Under the pieces are notes generated by a model, which worked only from the letters and a program-made list of their open reading frames with translations, made no database searches and was not told where the DNA came from. The position numbers and the translations under genes are program-made. From positions 62,001 to 126,000 of the forward strand of contig CAISOB010000032.1 of assembly GCA_903886975.1 (NCBI GenBank): a DNA stretch of 64,000 nt, in the 5' to 3' direction. Shown piece by piece: positions 45,110-54,348 of this stretch; position 1 is the first letter of the stretch, and each line of letters begins with the position of its first letter. This DNA comes from an uncultured beta proteobacterium. GTDB lineage: Bacteria > Pseudomonadota > Gammaproteobacteria > Burkholderiales > Rhodocyclaceae.

Positions 45110-45484
45110 TCAGCGTTCGCAAGCGCGCAGCACGATGGTCGCGGTGGTCGCGATTCCCGGCAGGAAGTCGGCGAGCGGCCGGCAGGCACCGGCTAGGCAG
45201 ATCTGATAGCCGGCCGTGTAAGGCGAATGCGCGAGATTTAGCGCATCAAGCGGCGCGACGCGCGGCCGGTAATGCCAGAAGCCGCCCAGCAGGACCGCGT
45301 CGTCGGGCGGCTCCATGCCGGCGCCGAAGCCCTGAATGCGCGCCTCGATCATCGCCAGCTGCCGGCCCTCGATGCGCCAGTCTTCTTCCCAGCGGACTTT
45401 CTCGATCGAGTGCGTCCACGCCAGCGTAAAGCTCTGTACGGCGAGCGTCGCCGACAGGGCTCCGGCAGCCAGGCACAGGGGCAT
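45110..45484 (-). CDS. DUF1850 protein, TRAP-transporter accessory
   Basis: A 124-residue protein with a hydrophobic N-terminus (LCLAAGALSATLAV), so exported or membrane-anchored. FTLAWTHSIEKVRWEEDWRIEG carries the family's W-x-HS-x-E pattern, and FGAGMEPPDD the next conserved block. DUF1850 genes nearly always sit behind TAXI-type TRAP permeases, as here; the role is unknown. Its ATG shares one base with the permease stop (TGATG), so it is translationally coupled. The upstream arginine-rich frame is an artefact. Confidence 0.88.
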   Translation of the reverse strand: MPLCLAAGALSATLAVQSFTLAWTHSIEKVRWEEDWRIEGRQLAMIEARIQGFGAGMEPPDDAVLLGGFWHYRPRVAPLDALNLAHSPYTAGYQICLAGACRPLADFLPGIATTATIVLRACER

Positions 45485-47553
45485 CAGGCGTGCAGCTTGC
45501 GGGTGCGCAAACGATGCCAGATGAAGAAGGCGACCGCGACGGCGAAGCCCGCCTCGTCGGTGACCGGCAGCGCGACGACGAGCAGGAGCGCGGCGCCGCC
45601 GGCGACGACGCGCTCGATCATGTTGAGCGGCGACCACAGATGGCCGACCGCGGCGCTGCCCCACAGGTAGATCGCGAGCGTCGCCTTGACCACGATATAG
45701 ACGACGGCGGCAAGCTTCGGGTCGCCCTGCAGCATCAGCGCCGGGTCATAGACGGCCATGAACGGGATGACGAAACCGGCGATGGCGATTTGCGTCGCCT
45801 TGAAGCCGATCTTCATCGCCGGCGCCTTGGCGATCGACGCCGCGGCAAAGGCGGCGAGGGCGACCGGCGGCGTCAGGTCGGCCATGATGCCGAAATAGAA
45901 AACGAACATATGGCTGATGATCAGCGGCACGCCGAGCTTCAGGAGCGCCGGCGCGGCGATCGAACTGGTGATGATGTAGTTCGGGATCGTCGGAATGCCC
46001 ATGCCGAGGATCAGGCAGACGATCATGGTCAGCGCGAGCGACAGGAAAATGCTGGTCTCGCCGATATCGAGAACGAAACCAGCAAAATTCGACGCCGCGC
46101 CGGTCAGCGTCAGCACGCCGATGATCACGCCGACGATTGCGCAGGCGATGCCGACGGCCAGCGCCTGCTTGGCGCCGTCGACGAGGCCGGTCTTCATCGT
46201 GCGCAGCGTCTCACGGCCGCCCTTGACGAAAAAGTTGGCGAGCACCAGCGCGGCGATGACGCCGAGCACCGGGACGATGCCCCAGCCGGCGAACGCCGCC
46301 GCGCCGAGGCCGACGGCGAACCAGAAAACGTAGCGCAGAGCAGTTGCCGAAATGCGCGCGGCGAGCGCCGCGCCGAGAATCAGCATGGCGGTCAGCGCGA
46401 GCCCCATCATGCCCGAGAACATCGGCGTGAAGCCGTGGAACAGCATGAACACCAGCGCCGCGAGCGGCAGCGCCAGGTGCCAGCTTTCCTTGAGCGCCAG
46501 CCATGGGTTGGGACACTGGTCCTTGGGCACGCCGAGCAGCCCGAGGCGTCCGGCCTCAAGGTGCACCATCCAGAACGCCGTGAAATAGTAAAGGATGGCC
46601 GGAATGACCGCGGCCTTGACGATCTCGGCGTACGGCACGTTGAGCGTCTCGGCCATGATGAAGGCGACCGCGCCCATCACCGGCGGCATGATCTGGCCGC
46701 CCATCGATGCCGTCGCTTCGACGGCGCCGGCGAACACCGAGGAGTAGCCGAAGCGCTTCATCAGCGGGATGGTGAACTGGCCTACCGTCAGCACGTTGGC
46801 GACGCCCGACCCGGAAATCATTCCCATCAACCCCGACGAGATCACCGCGACCTTGGCCGGCCCGCCCTGCGCGTGGCCGACGAGACCCAGCGCGACGGCG
46901 TTGAACAGGCGGATCATGCCGGCGTGTTCGAGGAAGGTGCCGAACAGGATAAAGAGAAAGATATAGGTCGCCGAGACCAGGATCGGCGTGCCGAGGATGC
47001 CGTCGCTGCCAAGGTAGAGCTGGCTGACGATCTGGTCGAAACCGAAGCCGCGGTGAGCGATCGACAGCGGCAGGTACTGGCCGAAAAAACCGTAAGCGAG
47101 AAAGGTACCGCAGACGATCGGCAAGGCCCAGCCCATGACGCGCCGCGCCGCTTCGAAAACGAGAATGGTGGCGAGCGTCGCGACGACGAGGTCGGCGCTG
47201 TTCGGATCGCCCGAGCGCTGGATCAGGTCGCCTTCGAAAACCATGTGGTAGAAGCCCAGCGCGAAGCCGCCGAGCGCCAAAACAATGTCATACCAGGGCA
47301 GCTTGTTCGCGCCGCGTCCGTTGGCGCGCGCCGGGTAGAGCAGAAAGATCAGCAATAGCAGGAAGCTGACATGCACGGCGCGCATGACCAGGCTCGAGAA
47401 CGGTGAAAATGCGGCGACGCAGAGCTGGTAAGCCGAAAACGCCAGGGCGCCGAACATGGCGACGCGCGCGGCCCAGCCGCTCAGCTGGCGCGTGTGGGCG
47501 TTCTCTTCGAAATCGGCGGGGGCGGGATGTTCGATGCTTAGGGTTTCGCTCAC
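45484..47553 (-). CDS. TRAP transporter fused 4TM/12TM permease
   Basis: A 689-residue membrane protein joining the small (DctQ-like) and large (DctM-like) TRAP subunits in one chain. Conserved large-subunit patches are GTFLEHAGMIRLFNAVA, SGSGVANVLTVGQFTIPLM, ATASMGGQIMPPVMGAVAFIM and GIPTIPNYIITSS; about 17-18 helices are visible. It imports an organic acid using a sodium gradient with the TAXI binding protein encoded upstream. Dicarboxylates or aromatic acids are typical guesses, not shown here. The GTG at 47553 with AAGGGAA upstream is preferred over TTG at 47568. Confidence 0.94.
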   Translation of the reverse strand: MSETLSIEHPAPADFEENAHTRQLSGWAARVAMFGALAFSAYQLCVAAFSPFSSLVMRAVHVSFLLLLIFLLYPARANGRGANKLPWYDIVLALGGFALGFYHMVFEGDLIQRSGDPNSADLVVATLATILVFEAARRVMGWALPIVCGTFLAYGFFGQYLPLSIAHRGFGFDQIVSQLYLGSDGILGTPILVSATYIFLFILFGTFLEHAGMIRLFNAVALGLVGHAQGGPAKVAVISSGLMGMISGSGVANVLTVGQFTIPLMKRFGYSSVFAGAVEATASMGGQIMPPVMGAVAFIMAETLNVPYAEIVKAAVIPAILYYFTAFWMVHLEAGRLGLLGVPKDQCPNPWLALKESWHLALPLAALVFMLFHGFTPMFSGMMGLALTAMLILGAALAARISATALRYVFWFAVGLGAAAFAGWGIVPVLGVIAALVLANFFVKGGRETLRTMKTGLVDGAKQALAVGIACAIVGVIIGVLTLTGAASNFAGFVLDIGETSIFLSLALTMIVCLILGMGIPTIPNYIITSSIAAPALLKLGVPLIISHMFVFYFGIMADLTPPVALAAFAAASIAKAPAMKIGFKATQIAIAGFVIPFMAVYDPALMLQGDPKLAAVVYIVVKATLAIYLWGSAAVGHLWSPLNMIERVVAGGAALLLVVALPVTDEAGFAVAVAFFIWHRLRTRKLHA

Positions 47554-47581
47554 GTCTTCCCTTTCCAAACAGTCTGCGTCG

Positions 47582-47608
47582 GATCCGGCCGGTACAGCAG
47601 ACCGGATC
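47582..47608 (-). terminator. intercistronic hairpin between binding-protein and permease genes
   Basis: GATCCGG (47582-47588) and CCGGATC (47602-47608) form a 7-bp stem with a 13-base loop between the TAXI gene stop and the permease start. No U-tract follows. Such hairpins often let more binding protein than permease be made, by partial termination or by protecting the upstream mRNA. Confidence 0.45.
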
Positions 47609-47633
47609 GAGGGTGCGTCCGCTTTGCGTCCGC

Positions 47634-48587
47634 CTATTTCAGTACGCCGACTTCACGATAGTATTTCTCGGCCCCCGGATGCAGCGGCGCCGGTGCCGTC
47701 TTGGCCGCGTTTTCGAGCCGGATGGCCTTGGCTGCCGAGTGCGCGGCGATCATCTGGTCGAGATTCTGGAACATCGACTTGGTCATCGCATAAACGGTTT
47801 CGGTCGACACGCCGTCGTGCGTGACCAGGTAGTTCTGCACCGAAATTGTCGGCACGTCGACGTCCTGCCCTTCGTAGGTCTTGGCCGGAATGATGCCGAC
47901 CTGGAAAGCCGGGTCGTTGATCTTGGCGACGATCTCCGCCGGGATGCTCAGGAAAACGACCTTCTGCGAGGTCGCAAGGTCGCGCAGCGCCGAGACGCCA
48001 AGACCGGAAGACAGCAGGGTAACGTCGAGCTGGCGGTTCTTCATCAGTTCGACCGATTCGGCATACGACAGGTATTCGACCTTGGAGAAATCCTTGTAGG
48101 TCATTCCGGCGGCCTTGACGATTTCGCGCACGTTGAGCTCGGTTCCCGATTTCGGTGCGCCGACCGATATGCGCTTGCCCTTGATGTCGGCGAGCGATTT
48201 GATTCCCGCGTCGGCGTTGGCAACGAAATGGATGTAGTTGGGGTAGAGCGCAGCGATCGTCCTGAGCTTCTTGAGCGGCGTCTTGAAACCGGCTTCCTCA
48301 TTGCCTTTCCAGGCATCGGACAGCGAATCGCCGAGCGAGATGGCGACTTCGCCGCGGCCGGCCTGCAGCAGATTCAGATTCTCGGCGCTGGCCTTGGTCG
48401 CCTGCACGGCGGTCTTCGACCCGGGAATCGCCTTGCTGTAAATCTGCGACAGGGCGACGCCGAGCGGGTAGTAGACGCCGCTGGTGCCGCCGGTCAGGAT
48501 GTTGATGAACTCGGCCGCTTGCGCCGGGACGGCAAGGCACAGGGCGGCGGCGCCGATGATCAGGGTTTGTCGCAGGGAAGTCTTCAT
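47634..48587 (-). CDS. TAXI-family TRAP solute-binding protein
   Basis: A 317-residue periplasmic receptor. MKTSLRQTLIIGAAALCLAVPAQA is the signal peptide. The TAXI signature follows: INILTGGTSGVYYPLGVALSQIYSK, then ATKASAENLNLLQAGRGEVAIS and later KRISVGAPKSGTELNVREI. It binds the substrate and hands it to the fused permease encoded 80 bases downstream. The ligand cannot be read from the sequence; glutamate-like, aromatic or other organic acids are known for relatives. It is first in the operon and divergent from the rhodanese gene. Confidence 0.94.
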   Translation of the reverse strand: MKTSLRQTLIIGAAALCLAVPAQAAEFINILTGGTSGVYYPLGVALSQIYSKAIPGSKTAVQATKASAENLNLLQAGRGEVAISLGDSLSDAWKGNEEAGFKTPLKKLRTIAALYPNYIHFVANADAGIKSLADIKGKRISVGAPKSGTELNVREIVKAAGMTYKDFSKVEYLSYAESVELMKNRQLDVTLLSSGLGVSALRDLATSQKVVFLSIPAEIVAKINDPAFQVGIIPAKTYEGQDVDVPTISVQNYLVTHDGVSTETVYAMTKSMFQNLDQMIAAHSAAKAIRLENAAKTAPAPLHPGAEKYYREVGVLK

Positions 48588-48791
48588 CGCTTTTTCTCCT
48601 GAGGTTTACAACTTGGCCATTTTAGGGCAATTCCGATTATGACATGCAAGCGCAGCATGAATTTCCGCATTGGGGCAATTTATCCTGGAACGCGCGCAGT
48701 TGGCCCGCGAGCCCGCCTGCACGTCGCCGCCTACCGCCGTACAATAAGGGTGACGGCGATCGCCGCCGATGATCAGTAACGGAGTTCACCC

Positions 48792-49208
48792 ATGAAGAGA
48801 CAATTTTTGGCCCTGGCCGCGCTGTGTTTCGCGGCGTTTACCGCCCATGCCGAAGTCATCAATATCGACAATGCCGAGCTGGCGCGCTTGGCGGCGAGCC
48901 GCGTGGCGGTGATCGACATCCGCACCGCCGGCGAATGGAAAGAGAGCGGGGTGATCGCCGGCAGCAAACTGATCACTTACTTCGACGAACAAGGGCGCAG
49001 CGATCCGCCGCAATGGCTGGCGAAAGTTAAGACCCTGGCCAAGCCCGATCAACCGGTGGTTCTCGTCTGCCGCAGCGGCAAGCGCAGCGCGGCGGTCGCG
49101 CAGTTTCTCTCCGAGCAGGCGGGCTACAAGACGGTCTACAACGTCAGCAAGGGGCTGAACGGGTGGGCCGGCGATGGCCGGCCCATGGTTGCGGTGCCTG
49201 CGCGCTGA
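48792..49208 (+). CDS. periplasmic rhodanese-domain protein
   Basis: A 138-residue exported single-domain rhodanese. MKRQFLALAALCFAAFTAHA is the signal peptide. The domain has VAVIDIRTAGEWKESGVIAGS at its start and the persulfide-forming cysteine in VVLVCRSGKRSAAVAQFL near residue 98, with the active loop CRSGKRS. It probably moves sulfane sulfur in the periplasm; the partner is unknown. GGAG is eight bases before the ATG, and a TACAAT near 48740 may be the -10. Confidence 0.9.
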   Translation: MKRQFLALAALCFAAFTAHAEVINIDNAELARLAASRVAVIDIRTAGEWKESGVIAGSKLITYFDEQGRSDPPQWLAKVKTLAKPDQPVVLVCRSGKRSAAVAQFLSEQAGYKTVYNVSKGLNGWAGDGRPMVAVPAR

Positions 49209-49218
49209 GGACGTGGTT

Positions 49219-49968
49219 CTACGTCTTGCGCTTGATCGTCAGCGGCCCGTAGCCTTGGCAGGTCGGCATGATTTCGAGGAAATTGATGTTGACATGCGGC
49301 GGTAGGCTGGCGACCCAGTAAGCGGCTTCGGCGATATCGCCGGTGGAAAGCGGCACCGTTCCCTTGTGCACCTTCTCCGCCGTCTCGGTATCGCCGCGCA
49401 GGCGCACCTGCCAGAATTCGGTGCCCTTCGAGAAGCCCGGTGCAATGACCGTCGAGCGCACGCCAGTGCCGACCAGGTCGGAACGCAGGTTCTTGGTGAA
49501 TTGATCGACGAAAGCCTTGGTCGCACCGTAGACATTGCCGCCCGGATAGGCGTTGCTGCTGGCGATCGAGCCAATGTTGATGATCGTGCCGCTGTCGCGC
49601 GCGACCATGCCCGGCAACATCGCGTGGGTCATCGCCACCAGGCCCTTGACGTTGGTGTCTATCATCGTCTGCCACTCGGCGAGCGAGCATTCCTGCGCCG
49701 GTTCGGTGCCGAGCGCGAGGCCGGCATTGTTGACCAGCACGTCGATCGTCCGCCAGTCCGCCGGCAGCTGCGCGAGCGCCTGGGCAATCGACGCCGTGTC
49801 GGTGACGTCGAGGGTAACCGGCAGCAAATTCGCGCCGAGTTCATTGCGTAAAGCGGCAAGCTTGTCGGTGCGCCTGGCGGCGGCGATCACCTTGTGCCCC
49901 TCGCGAACAAAGCGGCGCGCAATTTCCTCGCCGAACCCCGAACTCGCTCCCGTGACTAATACGATCAT
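49219..49968 (-). CDS. YdfG-type short-chain dehydrogenase (NADP, 3-hydroxy acid)
   Basis: A 249-residue classical SDR. The cofactor loop is VTGASSGFGEEIARRF with arginines after strand two (AAARRTDK), which favours NADP. NNAGLAL, the serine in NIGSIASS and the YGATK pair complete the active site. The C-terminal LPPHVNINFLEIMPTCQGYGPL matches YdfG, which oxidises serine-like 3-hydroxy acids and reduces malonic semialdehyde. It is convergent with the rhodanese gene, ten bases apart, and divergent from hemA. Confidence 0.9.
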   Translation of the reverse strand: MIVLVTGASSGFGEEIARRFVREGHKVIAAARRTDKLAALRNELGANLLPVTLDVTDTASIAQALAQLPADWRTIDVLVNNAGLALGTEPAQECSLAEWQTMIDTNVKGLVAMTHAMLPGMVARDSGTIINIGSIASSNAYPGGNVYGATKAFVDQFTKNLRSDLVGTGVRSTVIAPGFSKGTEFWQVRLRGDTETAEKVHKGTVPLSTGDIAEAAYWVASLPPHVNINFLEIMPTCQGYGPLTIKRKT

Positions 49969-50124
49969 GGCTGACTCCTCTAATTGAATCGGATAGACAA
50001 ATGATAAATTGATTTCGTGTCGGCCGTGCCCGGACCCGCTGACGCCTTCAAGCAGGGATTGTAAGGCCTTATTCGGAAGGGCGGCGCGCGATCGTCCGGC
50101 ACGTCGGAGGCGCTTGGGAGCGGG

Positions 50125-50140
50125 TGCTATAATCGACCGC
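50125..50140 (+). promoter_or_regulatory. hemA promoter, extended -10
   Basis: The sequence TGCTATAAT (TATAAT at 50128-50133) is a perfect extended -10 hexamer about 50 bases before the hemA ATG. No good -35 stands 16-18 bases upstream, which is usual for extended -10 promoters. It predicts a short leader starting near 50140. Confidence 0.6.
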
Positions 50141-50188
50141 CATGCCGATTGAAATGGTCGGCGCTACCCCCTAGCCTCGATAGACCTC

Positions 50189-51436
50189 ATGGCGCTATTC
50201 ACTCTCGGCCTCAATCACCGCACGGCGCCGCTGCTCGTCCGCGAGCAGGTGGCGTTTCATGCGGAAGAGCTGCGCCGGGCGCTCGCCGATCTGGCAGCCA
50301 GCGGCGGTGTGCACGAGGCGGCAATTCTTTCGACCTGCAATCGCACCGAGCTTTACGTTCAGGCCGATGCGCCGCAAGCGGTCAGCCAGTGGCTCGCGCA
50401 ATACCGCCGCATTGCGCCGGACGACATCGAGCGCTGCCTTTATATTCATACTGAACGAGAAACTGTTCGCCACAGCTTCCGCGTCGCCAGCGGCCTCGAT
50501 TCGATGGTCCTCGGCGAACCGCAGATTCTTGGCCAGATCAAGGATGCGGTGCGCATCGCCAGGGACGCGGGCACTCTGGGTACGACGCTCGACAAACTGT
50601 TCCAGCATTCTTTCGCGGTGGCCAAGGATGTCCGGTCGCTCACCGCCATCGGCGCCAACATCGTTTCCATGGCCGCCGCAGCCGTGCGCCTAGCCGAACG
50701 CATCTTCGAGCGCGTTGCCGATCAACGCGTGCTGTTCATCGGCGCCGGCGAAATGATCGCGCTCTGTGCAACGCATTTTGCCGCGCAGCATCCGAAAGAA
50801 ATCGTCATCGCCAATCGGACCATCGATCGCGGCCGCGAACTTGCCGACCGTTTCGGTGCAACCGCGATCCGCCTCGAAGAAGTCGCCGATCGGCTGGCCG
50901 AGTTCGACATCGTCGTGTCGTGCACCGCCAGCCAGTTGCCGATCATTGGCCTCGGGCTGGTCGAGCGCGCCATTCGCGCCCGCCGTCACCGGCCGATGTT
51001 CATGGTCGATCTCGCCGTCCCGCGCGATGTCGAAGTCGAAGTGGGCGAGCTCGACGACGTCTTCCTCTATACCGTCGACGATCTCGCGCAGGTCGTCGAG
51101 TCGGGACTGGAAGCCCGGCACTCGGCGGTCGTCGATGCCGAAGCGATCATCGCCGCCCGCGTCGAGAGCTTCCTGCTCTGGCTGCAGACGCGCGAGACGG
51201 TGCCGGTCATCCGCTCGCTGCGCGATGCCGCCGAGCGCACGCGCCGCCACGAATTCGAACACGCGCTCAAAAGGCTGGCCAAGGGCGAGAACCCGGAACA
51301 GGTGCTCGAGCAGCTCTCGCACCGCCTGACCAACAAGTTCCTGCACGCCCCGACGCAGGCGCTGACGCAGGCCGACGGCGATCGCAGCGAGCTGCAGGCC
51401 CTGGTGGCGCGCCTATTCCACATGCATAGAGATTGA
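50189..51436 (+). CDS. hemA: glutamyl-tRNA reductase
   Basis: First step of C5 tetrapyrrole synthesis: reduces glutamyl-tRNA to glutamate-1-semialdehyde, the substrate of HemL encoded at 25.2-26.5 kb. The 415 residues start [19 protein letters not shown]. The catalytic cysteine is C50 in [29 protein letters not shown] follows, and the NADPH site is [18 protein letters not shown] dimerisation helix closes the protein. It heads hemA-prfA-prmC-grxD, the normal betaproteobacterial order, with a likely extended -10 promoter upstream. Confidence 0.97.
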   Translation: MALFTLGLNHRTAPLLVREQVAFHAEELRRALADLAASGGVHEAAILSTCNRTELYVQADAPQAVSQWLAQYRRIAPDDIERCLYIHTERETVRHSFRVASGLDSMVLGEPQILGQIKDAVRIARDAGTLGTTLDKLFQHSFAVAKDVRSLTAIGANIVSMAAAAVRLAERIFERVADQRVLFIGAGEMIALCATHFAAQHPKEIVIANRTIDRGRELADRFGATAIRLEEVADRLAEFDIVVSCTASQLPIIGLGLVERAIRARRHRPMFMVDLAVPRDVEVEVGELDDVFLYTVDDLAQVVESGLEARHSAVVDAEAIIAARVESFLLWLQTRETVPVIRSLRDAAERTRRHEFEHALKRLAKGENPEQVLEQLSHRLTNKFLHAPTQALTQADGDRSELQALVARLFHMHRD

Positions 51437-51458
51437 TTGGCAAAGATCGGCAGCAACG

Positions 51459-52538
51459 ATGAAACAGAGCATACGCGACAAACTTGAGAATCTGGTCGGA
51501 CGCCTTGACGAACTCGACCGCATGCTCTCGAGCGGCGAGGCGACGCGCGACATGGATCGCTATCGCAAGCTGACGCGCGAACATGCCGAGCTCGGTCCGG
51601 TCGTCGCGCTCTACCAGAACTGGCGCCAGAGCGAGGCGGATCGCCTGGCGGCGCTCGAAATGGTCGGCGATCCGGAGATGAAGGAACTCGCGGAGGCCGA
51701 GCTCAAAACGATCAGGGAGCGCCTCGCCGCGCTCGAGAACGAGTTGCAGGCGCGGCTCCTGCCGAAGGATGCCAACGACGAGCGCAACGTCTTTCTCGAG
51801 ATCCGCGCCGGCACCGGCGGCGACGAATCGGCGCTCTTCGCCGGCAGCCTCTTCCGCATGTACACCCGCTATGCCGAGCGCCGCCGCTGGCAGGTCGAGG
51901 TCGTCTCGGCGAGCGAATCGGAAATCGGCGGCTACAAGGAAGTGATCGCCCGCATCGTCGGCAACGACGTGTATGCCAGGCTCAAGTTCGAATCGGGCAC
52001 GCACCGCGTGCAGCGCGTTCCGGAAACCGAAGCGCAGGGGCGCATTCATACCTCGGCGTGCACCGTCGCGGTGATGCCGGAAGCCGACGAACTCGAAGAT
52101 GTGCACATCAACCCCTCCGAAATTCGCATCGATACGTTTCGCGCTTCGGGCGCCGGCGGCCAGCACATCAACAAGACCGATTCGGCTGTGCGCATCGTGC
52201 ATCTGCCGACCGGCATCGTCGTCGAATGCCAGGACGGGCGCTCGCAGCACAAGAACAAGGCGCAAGCCATGTCGGTGCTGGTCGCGCGCATCAGGGACGC
52301 GCAGCAGCGCGAACAGAACGCGAAGATCGCCTCGGAACGCAAGAGCCTGGTCGGCAGCGGCGATCGTTCGGAGCGCATCCGCACCTACAACTTTCCGCAG
52401 GGGCGGGTGACCGATCATCGCATCAACCTGACGCTCTACAAGATCGACTCGATCATGGACGGCGATCTCGAAGAGTTGATCGCCGCGCTGTCGACCGAGC
52501 ATCAGGCCGAGCAGCTCGCCGCCCTGGCGACGGATTAG
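51459..52538 (+). CDS. prfA: peptide chain release factor 1
   Basis: Recognises UAA and UAG and triggers release of the finished peptide. The 359 residues include the codon-reading tripeptide region [15 protein letters not shown] (PET at 188-190) and the catalytic GGQ at 233-235 in [16 protein letters not shown], whose glutamine is methylated by PrmC from the next gene. It follows hemA after 22 bases and precedes prmC by three bases. Confidence 0.98.
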   Translation: MKQSIRDKLENLVGRLDELDRMLSSGEATRDMDRYRKLTREHAELGPVVALYQNWRQSEADRLAALEMVGDPEMKELAEAELKTIRERLAALENELQARLLPKDANDERNVFLEIRAGTGGDESALFAGSLFRMYTRYAERRRWQVEVVSASESEIGGYKEVIARIVGNDVYARLKFESGTHRVQRVPETEAQGRIHTSACTVAVMPEADELEDVHINPSEIRIDTFRASGAGGQHINKTDSAVRIVHLPTGIVVECQDGRSQHKNKAQAMSVLVARIRDAQQREQNAKIASERKSLVGSGDRSERIRTYNFPQGRVTDHRINLTLYKIDSIMDGDLEELIAALSTEHQAEQLAALATD

Positions 52539-52541
52539 GCC

Positions 52542-53408
52542 GTGGCCGGCGGCGAGCAGATCGGCGCGATCTGGCGCCGCACCAGTGCGCTCATCGACCG
52601 GCTCGACGCGCGGCTGCTCCTGCAGCAGGTCTGCGGCTGCACGTACGCCGAATTGATCGCGCATCCCGAACGCACGTTGACTGCCGCGCAGTGCGTCGAG
52701 TTTGACGCGCTGATGGCGCGCCGCGTGGCTGGCGAACCGCTCGCTTACCTGCTCGGCAGCGCGTTTTTTGCCGGACTCGAATTCGCCGTCTCGCCCGACG
52801 TGCTGATTCCGCGGCCGGAAACCGAAGTGCTCGTCGGAGAGGCGCAGCGCCTGGCGCGAAATCTTGATGCGCCGCGCATCGTCGACCTGGGTACCGGCGC
52901 GGGCATCGTCGCCATCGTGTTGGCAAGGCTCTGCCCGTCGGCGCAGGTGACTGCGGTAGACCTCTCGTCAGCGGCGCTCGCCATCGCGCGCGCCAATGCC
53001 GCCCGGCACGGCGCGACGATCCGCTTTCTGCATGGTGACTGGTACGAACCGCTCGGCGAAGAGCGCTTCGATCTGATCGTATCCAATCCGCCCTATGTCG
53101 CCGACGGCGATCCGCATCTGCGTCGAGATGGTCTACCCTTCGAGCCGCAAATTGCCCTCACCGATGGCATCGCCGGCGGCGATGGCCTGGCCTGCATCCG
53201 CAGAATTGTCGCCGCAGCAGCCGAACACTTGCTGCCCGGCGGCTGGCTGCTGATTGAACACGGTTACGATCAGGCGGTCGAAGTAAGTATCTTGCTGAGC
53301 CGTGCGGGATTTAGCGAAATCGGCTCATGGCGCGACAGTGCGGCGATAGCCCGGGTGACCGGCGGGGTTCTGACGGCGGCGACGGGAAGGGCTACACTGG
53401 TTAGCTAA
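52542..53408 (+). CDS. prmC: release factor glutamine methyltransferase
   Basis: N5-methylates the GGQ glutamine of release factors using S-adenosylmethionine. The 288 residues show PLAYLLGSAFFAGLEFAVSP and LIPRPETEVLV, the SAM loop VDLGTGAGIVAIVLA (about 114-128) and the glutamine-binding NPPY at 182-185. The start is GTG at 52542, three bases after the prfA stop; no better start exists. Coupling with its substrate's gene fits the role. Confidence 0.96.
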   Translation: MAGGEQIGAIWRRTSALIDRLDARLLLQQVCGCTYAELIAHPERTLTAAQCVEFDALMARRVAGEPLAYLLGSAFFAGLEFAVSPDVLIPRPETEVLVGEAQRLARNLDAPRIVDLGTGAGIVAIVLARLCPSAQVTAVDLSSAALAIARANAARHGATIRFLHGDWYEPLGEERFDLIVSNPPYVADGDPHLRRDGLPFEPQIALTDGIAGGDGLACIRRIVAAAAEHLLPGGWLLIEHGYDQAVEVSILLSRAGFSEIGSWRDSAAIARVTGGVLTAATGRATLVS

Positions 53409-53444
53409 GGCGATAACTTTTCTCAACGATGAAGAGGTTTTTTC

Positions 53445-53768
53445 ATGGATGTGCAGCAGCTGATCAAGGAACAGGTTACCGGCAATCCCGTTGTGCTTTA
53501 CATGAAGGGGACGCCGAAAGCGCCGATGTGCGGATTTTCCGCCACCGCGGTGCAGATTCTGCAGGCCAACAATCTGCCGCTGTTCTTCAGCGTCAATGTG
53601 CTCGAGGACCAGGCCATACGCGACGGCGTCAAGAAATACGGCGATTGGCCGACGATTCCGCAACTCTACGTGCGCGGCGAACTCGTCGGCGGCTGCGACA
53701 TCATGCGCGAGATGCATGAGAGCGGCGAACTGAAAAAGCTGCTTGAGGGCATAGCCGCACCGGACTAA
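53445..53768 (+). CDS. grxD: monothiol glutaredoxin Grx4/GrxD
   Basis: A 107-residue monothiol glutaredoxin that carries glutathione-ligated 2Fe-2S clusters. The active site is PMCGFS in GTPKAPMCGFSATAVQIL; DWPTIPQLYV with the cis-proline and GGCDIMREM complete the fold. It follows prmC after 36 bases and likely ends the hemA operon. Cluster delivery links naturally to the heme genes, but this is only context. Confidence 0.96.
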   Translation: MDVQQLIKEQVTGNPVVLYMKGTPKAPMCGFSATAVQILQANNLPLFFSVNVLEDQAIRDGVKKYGDWPTIPQLYVRGELVGGCDIMREMHESGELKKLLEGIAAPD

Positions 53769-53808
53769 ACTTTACCGGCGGCACGGCCCTGGAGAACTAG
53801 AACAAAAT

Positions 53809-54348
53809 ATGCAAAAGCACCTTTACTTGCTGTTGCGCATCGTGCTGTTAGGCGGTGCCGTGCTGATCTCGGCGTGCGCCGGCTACAGCGGCAGCAATCT
53901 CAGGCCCGGTGTAGCCTCGTTAGCAGACGTCGTGGCCTCGATGGGCGAACCGGCGATGCGCTGGAAAGACCCCGACGGCGCGGAGCAACTTGCTTATCCG
54001 CGCGGGCCCGCTGGAACGCAGACCTACATGGCTTTTATCGCTGCCGATGGCAAGCTCGCGAGAATAGAGCCGGTTCTCAATATGGCGCACTTTGCCCGAA
54101 TCGAGCGTGACAAGAGCGACAAGGAGTCGGTGCTGCGTCTGCTGGGTCCGTCCCCGTCGCAATGGACGATGTATTTCGGGGCGCGTGACGAACTGGTCTG
54201 GGAATGGCGCTTCTGCGACCCTTGGGACGAGATGGCGTTTTTCGACGTTCTCTTCGATGCAACGACCGGCATCGTGCGGACCACCTATCAACGCCCGGAT
54301 TCACCCGGATCGGATCGTGGCGCGAACGGTTGCGGACAGTCGGGCTAG
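53809..54348 (+). CDS. predicted lipoprotein, SmpA/BamE-like
   Basis: A 179-residue protein with a lipoprotein signal: hydrophobic LLLRIVLLGGAVLISAC, cysteine near residue 23, then AGYSGSNLRPGV. The following LADVVASMGEPAMRWKDPDGAE and SVLRLLGPSPSQWTMYF look like two small SmpA/BamE-type units, each with a leading helix and GxP/GPS turn. No firm family name. It is 40 bases after grxD. Its TAG stop overlaps the TAG stop of the convergent kinase gene in the palindrome CTAG. Confidence 0.78.
   Translation: MQKHLYLLLRIVLLGGAVLISACAGYSGSNLRPGVASLADVVASMGEPAMRWKDPDGAEQLAYPRGPAGTQTYMAFIAADGKLARIEPVLNMAHFARIERDKSDKESVLRLLGPSPSQWTMYFGARDELVWEWRFCDPWDEMAFFDVLFDATTGIVRTTYQRPDSPGSDRGANGCGQSG

Noticed and set aside
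45490..47358. A 622-codon plus-strand frame opposite the TRAP permease
   Set aside because: Composition is almost only charged residues, as expected from the complement of a membrane protein gene. The permease signature motifs decide the strand.
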